From assembly GCA_028678715.1 (NCBI GenBank), contig JAJRCY010000074.1, positions 1 through 5,382 of the forward strand: 5,382 nucleotides of DNA, in the 5' to 3' direction. Source of the stretch: Methanomicrobiales archaeon (GTDB taxonomy: Archaea; Halobacteriota; Methanomicrobia; Methanomicrobiales; JACTUA01). Of the stretch, positions 1 to 5,380 are shown piece after piece (the first letter of the stretch is position 1; each line of letters starts with the position of its first letter). A program made the position numbers and the translations under genes. Below the pieces are notes generated by a model. The model was not told the DNA's origin. It made no database searches and worked only from the letters and a program-made list of their open reading frames with translations.

Positions 1-509
1 AGGCGCATCTCCTTCATGGTCCCCTTCCGGGCCAGGGGTGGCATCCGCTCCTTCAGGTACACGGCCTGGGTCTGGTCATCGAAGTACTGTTCGATCCCCA
101 GGGGAGTGAAATCCCCCATCTGGGGCTTCAAGTACAGGACATCCAGCCCCTTTGCCTTGGCCACCTCGGCCTGGACGATGTCGCTCGTGATGAACCGGGC
201 CTCGGCCTGGATGGCCGCGTTCCGTATGATGGCGTCGATCTCACCGCCACTGGCCAGCTTCACCTGGTCCAGCGTGGGCCGTTCCCCCACAAACTGGATC
301 GTGATGGTCCCTTCCCGGGCCATCCGGGAGAGCCCCTGGAGTTCTGCGAGCCCCAGAAAGCCGATCTCCCGCCCCTGGTTTGCCTGCGCTTCCAGCTCTG
401 CGACAACGGCCTCGGGGATGATTATCGTCACATCCTTGTATTCCCCGGTCTTGATCATGCCGGTGATCCGGCCGTCGATCACCGCACTGGTATCCGGCAC
501 CAGTTTCAT
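1..509 (-). CDS. PIN-domain ATPase (PilT-like family), N-terminal part, truncated by window edge
   Basis: The minus-strand frame is open from an ATG at 509 to the left edge, giving 169 residues with no stop. The N-terminus reads MKLVPDTSAVIDGRI, a typical PIN nuclease-fold start. The four acidic residues expected of a PIN active site can be placed at about D6, E38 (PEAVVAELEA), D92 (GGEIDAIIRNAA) and D110 (FITSDIVQAE). Archaea have a conserved family that joins such a PIN domain to a PilT/VirB11-like ATPase and a KH RNA-binding domain, usually about 600 residues long. The visible part, including the post-PIN stretch LYLKPQMGDFTPLGIEQYF, fits that family from memory, but the ATPase and KH parts lie outside the window. 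The expected role is RNA binding or cleavage; the true substrate is not known to me. The start is supported by GAGGTGA at 519-525, 9 nt upstream. It appears to be transcribed on its own from the promoter at 601-620. Confidence 0.85.
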   Translation of the reverse strand, partial: MKLVPDTSAVIDGRITGMIKTGEYKDVTIIIPEAVVAELEAQANQGREIGFLGLAELQGLSRMAREGTITIQFVGERPTLDQVKLASGGEIDAIIRNAAIQAEARFITSDIVQAEVAKAKGLDVLYLKPQMGDFTPLGIEQYFDDQTQAVYLKERMPPLARKGTMKEMR

Positions 510-539
510 AAAAACCTCTCACCTCGGTTGCGCTATCGG

Positions 540-576
540 ATCAGAGCGTATTGTGTGTCCCGTGTTGTGCTCTGAT
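540..576. repeat. 8-bp inverted repeat at the predicted transcription start of the PIN ATPase gene
   Basis: ATCAGAGC at 540-547 is exactly complementary to GCTCTGAT at 569-576, with a 21-nt spacer. The outer arm falls at the transcription start predicted from the TATA box at 601-608. It could therefore be a repressor operator that blocks initiation, or a hairpin at the 5' end of the leader upstream of the ribosome binding site at 519-525. The sequence alone does not decide between these. Confidence 0.45.
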
Positions 577-600
577 GTGGATGAGGTATCTCCGGGTCGG

Positions 601-620
601 TATAATTTCCTTTCTTTTTT
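601..620 (-). promoter_or_regulatory. Archaeal promoter (BRE + TATA box) of the PIN ATPase gene
   Basis: Read on the minus strand, an A-rich BRE-like tract (AAAAAAGAAAGG, 620-609) is followed directly by AAATTATA (608-601). This is a good archaeal BRE/TATA arrangement in otherwise GC-rich DNA. A start about 25 nt downstream would fall near 575-580, leaving a leader of roughly 66-70 nt before the ATG at 509. The placement is by inspection only. Confidence 0.6.
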
Positions 621-676
621 ATTCCGGGTAATGATCTCTCGCCACCGTAATCCGGCCAGCAGGGAAATATGCAGCG

Positions 677-723
677 GGAGGGGGCGAGCCCCCTCCGGTC
701 CCACCCCCATGAGGATAGGCTGA
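677..723. repeat. G/C-rich stem-loop repeat, copy 1
   Basis: A perfect 9-bp stem, GGAGGGGGC at 677-685 and GCCCCCTCC at 688-696, is followed by a tail that contains CCCCCATGAGGATAG (704-718). The same 15-base tail follows a related stem at 893-916, so this is one copy of a dispersed element. No transposase or terminal repeats are seen nearby. It may be a REP-like intergenic element or a processing signal; its function is unknown. Confidence 0.6.
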
Positions 724-765
724 GCCGCGGTTCATTGCTGGAACAGACCTGGCGAACCATCCCCT

Positions 766-810
766 GGGGGGGGCGCCCACGCGGCGGGGGGGACCGCAGG
801 TCCCCCCCCC
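766..810. repeat. G-run / C-run hairpin element between the two repeat copies
   Basis: A perfect 10-bp stem, GGGGGGGACC at 786-795 and GGTCCCCCCC at 799-808, has a 3-nt loop (GCA). It is preceded by an 8-G run at 766-773 and the palindrome GGGCGCCC at 771-778. The C run extends to 810 (9 C). The G runs at 766-773 and 786-792 together could also supply four G tracts for a quadruplex on the plus strand. It is probably a second repeat type inserted or evolved within the mosaic. No T tract follows on either strand, so it does not look like an intrinsic terminator. Confidence 0.55.
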
Positions 811-892
811 TGGAGCGTCCCAGCGGTAGTCTCATGAATTGGAAAGAGGTTACCCCCAGGGCGAGTTATCAGGCCAATCCGGGCATGTGTGG

Positions 893-942
893 CGGGAGGA
901 GGCAGGAACCCTCCCGGCCCCTCCCCCATGAGGATAGCCCGA
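893..942. repeat. G/C-rich stem-loop repeat, copy 2
   Basis: A 7-bp stem, CGGGAGG at 893-899 and CCTCCCG at 910-916, is followed by CCCCCATGAGGATAG at 923-937, identical to 704-718 in copy 1. The two copies share orientation and overall plan (stem, C-rich spacer, ATGAGGATAG tail), but the stems have diverged. The spacing between the shared tails is 219 bases. The copy lies about 50 bases beyond the 3' end of hisI. Confidence 0.6.
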
Positions 943-991
943 TCCATCTCAAATCCACGGGGGAGTCGTAGTAGAACCTGTGGCCAGGATT

Positions 992-1348
992 TTACTTCCG
1001 GTACACCTGCTCGGGGTCAAAGACCTTCCGGGCGATCTCCCTGCCGTCCAGGGTGCGGTAGAAGCAGGAATAGTGGCCCGTGTGGCAGGCGGCCCCCTGC
1101 TGCTCCACTTCGTAGAGGAGGGTGTCCTCGTCGCAGTCCACGAGTATCCGCACCACCCGCTGCAGGTGGCCGCTCTCCTCTCCCTTCTTCCAGATCTTCC
1201 TTCTGCTCCGGGAGTAGTAGTGGGCATACCCGGTGGACCGTGTCAGATCCACCGCTTCCCGGTTCGCGTAGGCCACCATCAGCACCTCCCGGGAACCGTG
1301 GTCCACCACCACCACCGGGATCAGGTCATCGGTATACTTCAGTTCCAT
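992..1348 (-). CDS. hisI: Phosphoribosyl-AMP cyclohydrolase
   Basis: This 118-residue protein opens the ring of phosphoribosyl-AMP to give ProFAR-type product, the third step of histidine synthesis, in the cytoplasm. It is the stand-alone archaeal form without a fused HisE domain. Family motifs are clear: [18 protein letters not shown] (about 46-63), the acidic-cysteine segment DCDED (71-75), and [12 protein letters not shown] (85-96). C72, C88 and C95 have the spacing of the family's zinc ligands, and D71/D73/D75 match the metal-binding aspartates. The ATG at 1348 is preceded by AGGTG at 1357-1361 (8 nt spacing), which lies inside the end of the upstream peptidase gene. The peptidase stop is only 3 nt away, so the two are almost surely co-transcribed and perhaps translationally coupled. 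No other histidine gene is in the window. Confidence 0.96.
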   Translation of the reverse strand: MELKYTDDLIPVVVVDHGSREVLMVAYANREAVDLTRSTGYAHYYSRSRRKIWKKGEESGHLQRVVRILVDCDEDTLLYEVEQQGAACHTGHYSCFYRTLDGREIARKVFDPEQVYRK

Positions 1349-1351
1349 GGC

Positions 1352-2137
1352 TCATGCACCTGCTGCAAGCCTCATCACCGCGTAGAGGATATCTCCCAGG
1401 GCGAGAGCTGTTACGAACCCCGCGGTGATGGGCACGATGAAGGGCACCCCGTAGGAGATCCAGACCTGACCTGCCCGGCGATAGAGGGCCAGCTCCTTTC
1501 TGTACCGGTCCGGGTGCTCCCTCAGGTCCCGGGTGTAGATCCGGCCCTCCCCCCTCACCATCCGGGCAAGGGCCGTCCGGATGGGGATGAAACGACGGCG
1601 CAGCCCCTCCGGGGCCTCTTCGAACTCCTCCATCACGAAGCCGAAGGTGCGCTGGATGTCGTCGCCCGGGACGGGAAACCCGAAGAAGGGGTAGGGAAAG
1701 GGGGCCCGGTGCCCCCTGCGCAGGTTGTGGAGGGCGATCCCGAGGGGGGTCACCAGGTTCAGGATCACGGCATTGGTGAGCACTGAGAAAGGCAGGAACC
1801 CCAGGGGCGGGTACCCCAGGAGGGGCCGGAGGGGAAAGAGGGGGACGCAGATCGCAATGAAGATCAGGGCATAGGCATCGGCACCACCGAAGAGGCGCAT
1901 GAGGGCGAAGAGGTAGAAGATCACGGAAAAGACAAGGGAGAGGGAAAGGTACCGGAGGGCCAGCATCCAGTCCTGCGAGAGGAGGCCTGCGTACGCCAGC
2001 ACGGCCATGGGCACGGCCACCGCGAGCATGGGGTACCAGGTCAGGACCGGCACCCGGCGGTCGCGGAGGTCCAGCACCGACGCGTAGAGGAGCGTGATGC
2101 CGATGGCAAGGGCACCGACCATGAGGGGGAAGATCAT
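1352..2137 (-). CDS. Archaeal A24-family prepilin/preflagellin peptidase
   Basis: This 261-residue integral membrane aspartic protease would cleave class III signal peptides of archaellins and pilin-like proteins at the cytoplasmic face. The two catalytic aspartates are recognisable: D23 in SVLDLRDRRVP, just after the first membrane helix, and D87 in FGGADAYAL, the G-x-hydrophobic-D form known from archaeal PibD-type enzymes. Hydrophobic helices lie at about 5-22, 35-52, 62-80, 88-103 and 113-136. A charged cytoplasmic region follows at about 140-225, then a last helix near 227-256, matching the longer archaeal subfamily with a soluble C-terminal insert. No pilin or archaellin gene is in the window to show its substrate. 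An in-frame stop at 2147-2149 means the start cannot lie much upstream of the ATG at 2137. A strong AAGGTGATCC sits at 2159-2168, but 21 nt from that ATG, which is unusually far. Confidence 0.88.
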   Translation of the reverse strand: MIFPLMVGALAIGITLLYASVLDLRDRRVPVLTWYPMLAVAVPMAVLAYAGLLSQDWMLALRYLSLSLVFSVIFYLFALMRLFGGADAYALIFIAICVPLFPLRPLLGYPPLGFLPFSVLTNAVILNLVTPLGIALHNLRRGHRAPFPYPFFGFPVPGDDIQRTFGFVMEEFEEAPEGLRRRFIPIRTALARMVRGEGRIYTRDLREHPDRYRKELALYRRAGQVWISYGVPFIVPITAGFVTALALGDILYAVMRLAAGA

Positions 2138-2198
2138 CGGTACCAGTTATTTTCCGGAGGATCACCTTATGCCTGGCGGTTTGGATCCGGGGAAAACC

Positions 2199-2220
2199 GA
2201 AAGGATACAAGATATTTAAC
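2199..2220 (+). promoter_or_regulatory. Probable promoter of the ferredoxin-hydrogenase operon in a divergent intergenic region
   Basis: The 95-base gap between the peptidase and ferredoxin genes contains GAAAGGATACAAG followed by GATATTTAAC (2211-2220), the only clearly A/T-rich block here. On the plus strand it resembles BRE plus TATA, with transcription expected near 2240. Read on the minus strand, GTTAAATATC could also serve the peptidase gene, so the block may work in both directions. A plus-strand start near 2240 would favour the GTG at 2257 over the ATG at 2233 for the ferredoxin. Confidence 0.45.
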
Positions 2221-2232
2221 GGATCAAATCCC

Positions 2233-2502
2233 ATGTACCGGGATAGGGTCGTTTCTGTGATTGAGATCCGGGTGGACGAGAACGCCTGCAACGGCTGCGG
2301 CCTCTGCGTCAAGGACTGTCCGATGCAGGTCTACGAACTCAGGGATGCGATCTCTGTCCCTGTCCGGGCAGCCAGCTGCATGGGGTGCCTCTCCTGCCAC
2401 GAGATCTGCCCTGCCCAGGCACTGGAGCACCGGGGCGTGTACCCCTCGCGGCGGCACTACATCGATATCCGCGTCTGTGAGATGCTGAACCGGGTGATCT
2501 GA
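2233..2502 (+). CDS. 2x[4Fe-4S] ferredoxin
   Basis: This small protein has 89 residues from the ATG at 2233, or 81 if translation starts at the GTG at 2257. It has two perfect CxxCxxCxxxCP motifs: CNGCGLCVKDCP (C19, C22, C25, C29) and CMGCLSCHEICP (C49, C52, C55, C59), each expected to hold one [4Fe-4S] cluster. A further cysteine is at 82 in a short C-terminal tail. Starting at the GTG gives MIEIRVDENAC, a very usual ferredoxin N-terminus, and agrees better with the promoter position; neither start has a strong ribosome binding site. It is a soluble electron carrier or an electron-transfer subunit. Its stop overlaps the start of the next gene by one base (TGATG), so it belongs to the hydrogenase operon. 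The likely job is to accept or donate electrons for that hydrogenase (inference). Confidence 0.9.
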   Translation: MYRDRVVSVIEIRVDENACNGCGLCVKDCPMQVYELRDAISVPVRAASCMGCLSCHEICPAQALEHRGVYPSRRHYIDIRVCEMLNRVI

Positions 2503-3065
2503 TGACCGATGACACGATCCGGGAGATGAAGGACTCCTTTGCCAGCTCGACCGTGTACCGGTCGGAGGACGTCCCGCTCCAGTGTGTCCCTCCCCCCGAC
2601 GAACTCGAGGACACGCTCCATGGCCTGATGAAGCTGAATGGCCTGATCATCCGTTCCCTGGAGGAGATCGCAGGAAGGGGTGCGAACGCCGTGACCTACC
2701 GGGCCGGGCGGAAGTACGGCCACGAGGTGGCGAAATACTTCCGGAAGATCGAGGACGTGGAGGAGGCCCTGAAGGAGTTATCCAACATCCTCCACGGGCA
2801 GTATACCATCGAGATCTGGAAGCCGGCGGACAAGGACCGGTACATCATCGAGGAGAACGGGAGCACCTTCATCTATCTCGTCTTCCACGACTGTATCGTC
2901 CGCCAGACGCTGCGGCGCAACGGCCAGCCTCAGGGGGGCCCCCTCTGCCTGACCCTCTTCGGGTACGTGGTGGGGGCCATCGAAGAGATCACCGGCAGAA
3001 AGGCGAAACTGGAGATCGTGCACACAGGCCCGAACGCCTGCCTGAAGAAACTGATCCTCCAGTGA
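2502..3065 (+). CDS. V4R-like (4-vinyl reductase / hydrocarbon-binding type) domain protein
   Basis: The 187-residue protein has a charged, mostly helical N-terminal part (about 1-95). Its C-terminal part (about 100-187) resembles the V4R fold: FHDCIVRQTLRRNGQ, then GGPLCLTLFGYVVGAIEEITG, then HTGPNACLKKLIL. C131, C149 and C180 fall at places where V4R proteins often have cysteines; C28 is additional. V4R domains occur in bacteriochlorophyll BchJ, XylR-type sensors, TRAPP Bet3 and the methanogen redox regulator MsvR, where cysteines take part in redox sensing. Unlike MsvR, no DNA-binding helix-turn-helix is apparent here. No signal peptide or membrane segment is seen. The start is firm: GGTGATCT at 2493-2500 lies just before the ATG, which overlaps the ferredoxin stop. 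The hydrogenase small subunit follows after 7 nt. Function is unknown; a redox or ligand-sensing partner, or an assembly factor for the hydrogenase, is plausible. The family call rests on motif memory. Confidence 0.65.
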   Translation: MTDDTIREMKDSFASSTVYRSEDVPLQCVPPPDELEDTLHGLMKLNGLIIRSLEEIAGRGANAVTYRAGRKYGHEVAKYFRKIEDVEEALKELSNILHGQYTIEIWKPADKDRYIIEENGSTFIYLVFHDCIVRQTLRRNGQPQGGPLCLTLFGYVVGAIEEITGRKAKLEIVHTGPNACLKKLILQ

Positions 3066-3072
3066 GGCTCCC

Positions 3073-3990
3073 ATGAAGATCGCCATTGAAGAACTCGCCG
3101 GCTGTTCCGGCTGCACCATCGCCATCCTGGACCTCCACGAGGCGCTGCTGGAGATCGTGGAGAAGGGGGAGATCGTCTATGCCCCGGTGATCATGGACGT
3201 GAAGGAGCCGCCGGACGGGATCGACATCGCTTTCGTGACCGGTGCTGTTCGGAACCGGGAGAACGAGGAGCGCCTGAAGCAGATCCGGAAGAAGGCAAAT
3301 ACGCTTGTAGCCTTCGGCACCTGCGCCTGCTACGGCGGCATCTCGGGGATCTCCATGCTGGACTCCCCGGAGCACCTGATCCAGCACGTCTTCCGCGGTG
3401 TTACGACCACCCGGCCCGATGCGGTCATCCCGGATGAGGTACCGCAGTTCCTGTACCGGGCGTTTGCAGTCGGGGACCTGGCAAGGATGGACCACTACAT
3501 CACCGGCTGCCCCCCGAAAGAGATGTACTTGAAGAAGATCCTCCCGGCACTTCTTGCAGGCGAGGTGCCGGCCCTCTCCAAGAAATCCGTCTGCTCCGAG
3601 TGCGACCGGATCATGGGCTCTGTTGCGGGCTGGAAACTGAAGCGCCGTCACGAGGGGGTGCCGGATCGCGAGCACTGCCTGCTGGGGCAGGGGTACCTCT
3701 GCCTTGGTGCGGTGACCTTCGGCCGCTGCGGGGCTTCCTGTCCCCACAGCAACGTGCCGTGCCATGGCTGCAACGGCCCGTCCCTGGATATCCTCCGGGA
3801 ACCCTGCCGGGACATCTACAACATGATGATCCGGCGGATCGCAGACCTGACCGGACACACCGAGACGGAGATCGAGAAGGAGATGTACGACGTGGCCCAC
3901 ACCTTCTACCCCTTCACCATCGGCTCCCTGATCATGGAAGACAAGGGGATCTCGAAGATCCGCGACTTGGTGCGGGAGAGGAGCAGGTGA
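3073..3990 (+). CDS. mvhG: [NiFe] hydrogenase small subunit, MvhG-like (F420-non-reducing type)
   Basis: The 305-residue small subunit carries electrons from the NiFe site through iron-sulfur clusters. The proximal-cluster ligands are C11 and C14 (GCSGC), C84 (FGTCACYGG) and C146 (TGCPP). The C-terminal half has further cysteines for two more clusters: C174 and C177 (SVCSEC), C202, C210, C219, C223, C230 and C233 (CPHSNVPCHGC). C86 and C245 are extra. The start region, with GCSGCTIAILDLHEALLEIV and EIVYAPVIMD, resembles MvhG rather than FrhG, and the length is close to that of MvhG (about 300). There is no Tat signal, so the enzyme is cytoplasmic. GTGAGG at 3062-3067 precedes the ATG by 5 nt. 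The gene end overlaps the large-subunit start by four bases (GTGA), as expected for subunits made in equal amounts. The usual upstream mvhD is absent. The symbol reflects family resemblance; the true electron acceptor is not shown. Confidence 0.9.
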   Translation: MKIAIEELAGCSGCTIAILDLHEALLEIVEKGEIVYAPVIMDVKEPPDGIDIAFVTGAVRNRENEERLKQIRKKANTLVAFGTCACYGGISGISMLDSPEHLIQHVFRGVTTTRPDAVIPDEVPQFLYRAFAVGDLARMDHYITGCPPKEMYLKKILPALLAGEVPALSKKSVCSECDRIMGSVAGWKLKRRHEGVPDREHCLLGQGYLCLGAVTFGRCGASCPHSNVPCHGCNGPSLDILREPCRDIYNMMIRRIADLTGHTETEIEKEMYDVAHTFYPFTIGSLIMEDKGISKIRDLVRERSR

Positions 3991-5360
3991 CCCAGATCAC
4001 CATCAGCCCGGTCACACGGATCGAAGGGCATGCCCAGGTCCGGGTCTGGCTCAACGCGGAGAAGCAGGTGGAACGGGCCCACTTCAGCGTGGTGGAGCTC
4101 CGCGGCTTCGAGAAGTTCCTGATCGGGGCTGCTGTTGAGGAGGCACCACGGATCACGCCACGGATCTGCGGGATCTGCCCCACCTCGCACCACCTGGCGT
4201 CGGCTCAGGCAGTGGACCAGATCTTTGGCGTCACTCCCCCGGAGACAGGCCGGAAGCTCCGGGAGCTCCTCACCCATGCCCAGTGCATCCACTCCCACGC
4301 CATCCACTTCTTCATGCTGGCTGCCCCCGATTTCCTCATCGGCCACGATGCGCCGGCCTCGCAGCGGAACGTGCTGGGCATGGTGAAGCAGGCCCCGGCC
4401 ATCGCCAGGAATGCCATTGAGGTGCGCAAGCTGGGGCAGCGAATCACCGAGGCGGTGGGGGGAAAGCCCATCCACCCCTCCAACGCGGTGCCGGGCGGGG
4501 TATCCCGGCCGCTGGAGGAGGGGCAGCGGGCCACCCTCCTCTCCATGGCCCGTCAGGGGCTTGCCATTGCCGAGGAAGGGTGGGAGCTGGCCCGGACCCT
4601 GCTGGATGAAACGGACATGAACCTGGGTGCGGTGGAAACCGCGTTTATGGGCCTGTGCCGGAATGGCGATTACTCCCTCTGCGAGGGCACGGTCCAGATC
4701 GCAGGAAAGGACGGGAAGCCCCGGGGGTCCTTCACCGGGGCCGATTACCTGCAGCACATCCAGGAGTACTCGGAGCCCTGGTCCTACCTGAAGTTCGTGA
4801 GGCTCGCGTCCGGAGAACACTACCGGGTGGGTCCGCAGGCGCGGCTGAACCTCTGCTGCGGGATGGGGACACCCCTCGCCGATGAGGCCCTGAAGGAGTA
4901 CCGGGCCAGGTTCGGGGCGTACGTCCAGGCACCCCTCGCAGCCAACCTGGCCCGGTACGTGGAGTTCCTGGCCTCCTGTGAACGGGCCGTCCAGCTCCTG
5001 GAGGATCCTGCCATCACCGGCACCAGGGTGCGGGAGCCTGCCGGGAAGGTGGTGAACCGCAGGGGTGTGGGGATCCTGGAAGCCCCGCGGGGAACGCTGA
5101 TCCATGACTATACGGTCGATGATCGCGGCTTCATCGAACAGTGCAACCTGATCGTGGCCACCTGCCAGAACAGCTGGGCCATCGACCGCTCGGTGGAGCA
5201 GGCGGCCCGGGGGCTTGTCGCGGACGGGGCGCTCACCGAAGCGGCCGGTAACCGTATCGAGATGGTGATCCGGTCCTACGACCCCTGCATCTCCTGCGCC
5301 ACCCACGCCATCGGCCGGAGACCGGTCGCCATTGAAGTGCGGGATGCAATAAATATTTGA
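3987..5360 (+). CDS. mvhA: [NiFe] hydrogenase large (catalytic) subunit, MvhA-like
   Basis: This is the 457-residue catalytic subunit, which splits or forms H2. The N-terminal signature is PVTRIEGHA (8-16). The first nickel-binding motif is RICGICPTSHH (C61, C64, H68). The second is DPCISCATH at 432-440 (C434, C437), with the conserved segment EAPRGTLIHDY at about 365-375. All four nickel cysteines are present, so the enzyme should be active. The protein continues 17 residues past H440 (AIGRRPVAIEVRDAINI), a normal C-terminal extension removed by a maturation protease after nickel insertion; no such protease is in the window. The segments ELRGFEKFL, HFFMLAAPDF and GGKPIHPSNAVPGG resemble MvhA. 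The frame is open well upstream of 3987, but homology begins at the GTG there, which overlaps the small-subunit stop and is preceded by GGGAG at 3974-3978. The group 3c-like assignment is from memory of family sequences. Confidence 0.92.
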   Translation: MTQITISPVTRIEGHAQVRVWLNAEKQVERAHFSVVELRGFEKFLIGAAVEEAPRITPRICGICPTSHHLASAQAVDQIFGVTPPETGRKLRELLTHAQCIHSHAIHFFMLAAPDFLIGHDAPASQRNVLGMVKQAPAIARNAIEVRKLGQRITEAVGGKPIHPSNAVPGGVSRPLEEGQRATLLSMARQGLAIAEEGWELARTLLDETDMNLGAVETAFMGLCRNGDYSLCEGTVQIAGKDGKPRGSFTGADYLQHIQEYSEPWSYLKFVRLASGEHYRVGPQARLNLCCGMGTPLADEALKEYRARFGAYVQAPLAANLARYVEFLASCERAVQLLEDPAITGTRVREPAGKVVNRRGVGILEAPRGTLIHDYTVDDRGFIEQCNLIVATCQNSWAIDRSVEQAARGLVADGALTEAAGNRIEMVIRSYDPCISCATHAIGRRPVAIEVRDAINI

Positions 5361-5362
5361 GC

Positions 5363-5380
5363 GGAGAGAGAGGAAGTGTG
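5363..5380 (+). promoter_or_regulatory. Ribosome binding site and possible GTG start of a further operon gene
   Basis: After the large-subunit stop, the purine-rich GGAGAGAGAGGAA (5363-5375) resembles a ribosome binding site. A GTG at 5378-5380 follows at suitable spacing. The alternative GTG at 5376 is followed at once by TGA and can be excluded. No terminator lies between, so the operon probably continues beyond the window. The next gene's identity cannot be read from the five bases available. Confidence 0.4.

Larger units (their letters stand above)
510..991. other. Long intergenic region without a convincing gene
   Basis: This 482-base gap separates the PIN ATPase gene from hisI; both flanking genes are on the minus strand. 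The part nearest the PIN gene (510-620) holds its leader and promoter. The part from about 677 to 942 consists of G/C-rich inverted and direct repeats, listed separately. Open frames of 70-180 codons cross it on both strands, but they are rich in Gly, Pro and Arg, follow the G/C runs, and have no recognisable protein features, so I do not call them genes. I see no tRNA, no CRISPR unit and no T-rich terminator after hisI on the minus strand. Confidence 0.6.

Noticed and set aside
16..723. Plus-strand open frame of 235 codons
   Set aside because: It lies opposite the PIN ATPase gene, whose minus-strand product has clear PIN motifs, and continues into noncoding DNA. Its translation has no family features.
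704..723. Possible C/D box small RNA (ATGAGGA resembling a C box, CTGA resembling a D box)
   Set aside because: The C-like box has a mismatch, the CTGA is only a few bases away, and copy 2 has CCGA instead of CTGA, so the box pair is not kept.
533..835. Minus-strand 100-codon frame in the repeat region
   Set aside because: Its Gly/Pro/Arg-rich product simply translates the G/C-rich repeats and it lacks a suitable ribosome binding site or family features.
973..991. CCTGTGGCCAGG followed by TTTTA downstream of hisI as a terminator hairpin
   Set aside because: The stem is only 4 bp, and the T run is on the wrong strand and side for termination of minus-strand transcripts.
2156..2168. Plus-strand GGAGGATCACCTT resembling the 3' end of 16S rRNA
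   Set aside because: It is just the complement of a Shine-Dalgarno-like stretch on the minus strand; no other rRNA sequence is nearby.
1326..2312. Minus-strand open frame of 328 codons overlapping the peptidase in another frame
   Set aside because: The product is extremely Pro/Arg-rich and overlaps the peptidase, which shows both catalytic aspartates and membrane helices.
2989..3900. Minus-strand open frame of 303 codons opposite the hydrogenase small subunit
   Set aside because: It is an antisense shadow of a gene with full iron-sulfur ligand motifs; its composition is His/Asp/Gly-rich without any motif.
3906..5306. Minus-strand open frame of 466 codons opposite the hydrogenase large subunit
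   Set aside because: It is an antisense shadow caused by high GC and the codon pattern of the real gene; the plus-strand product has all hydrogenase signatures.
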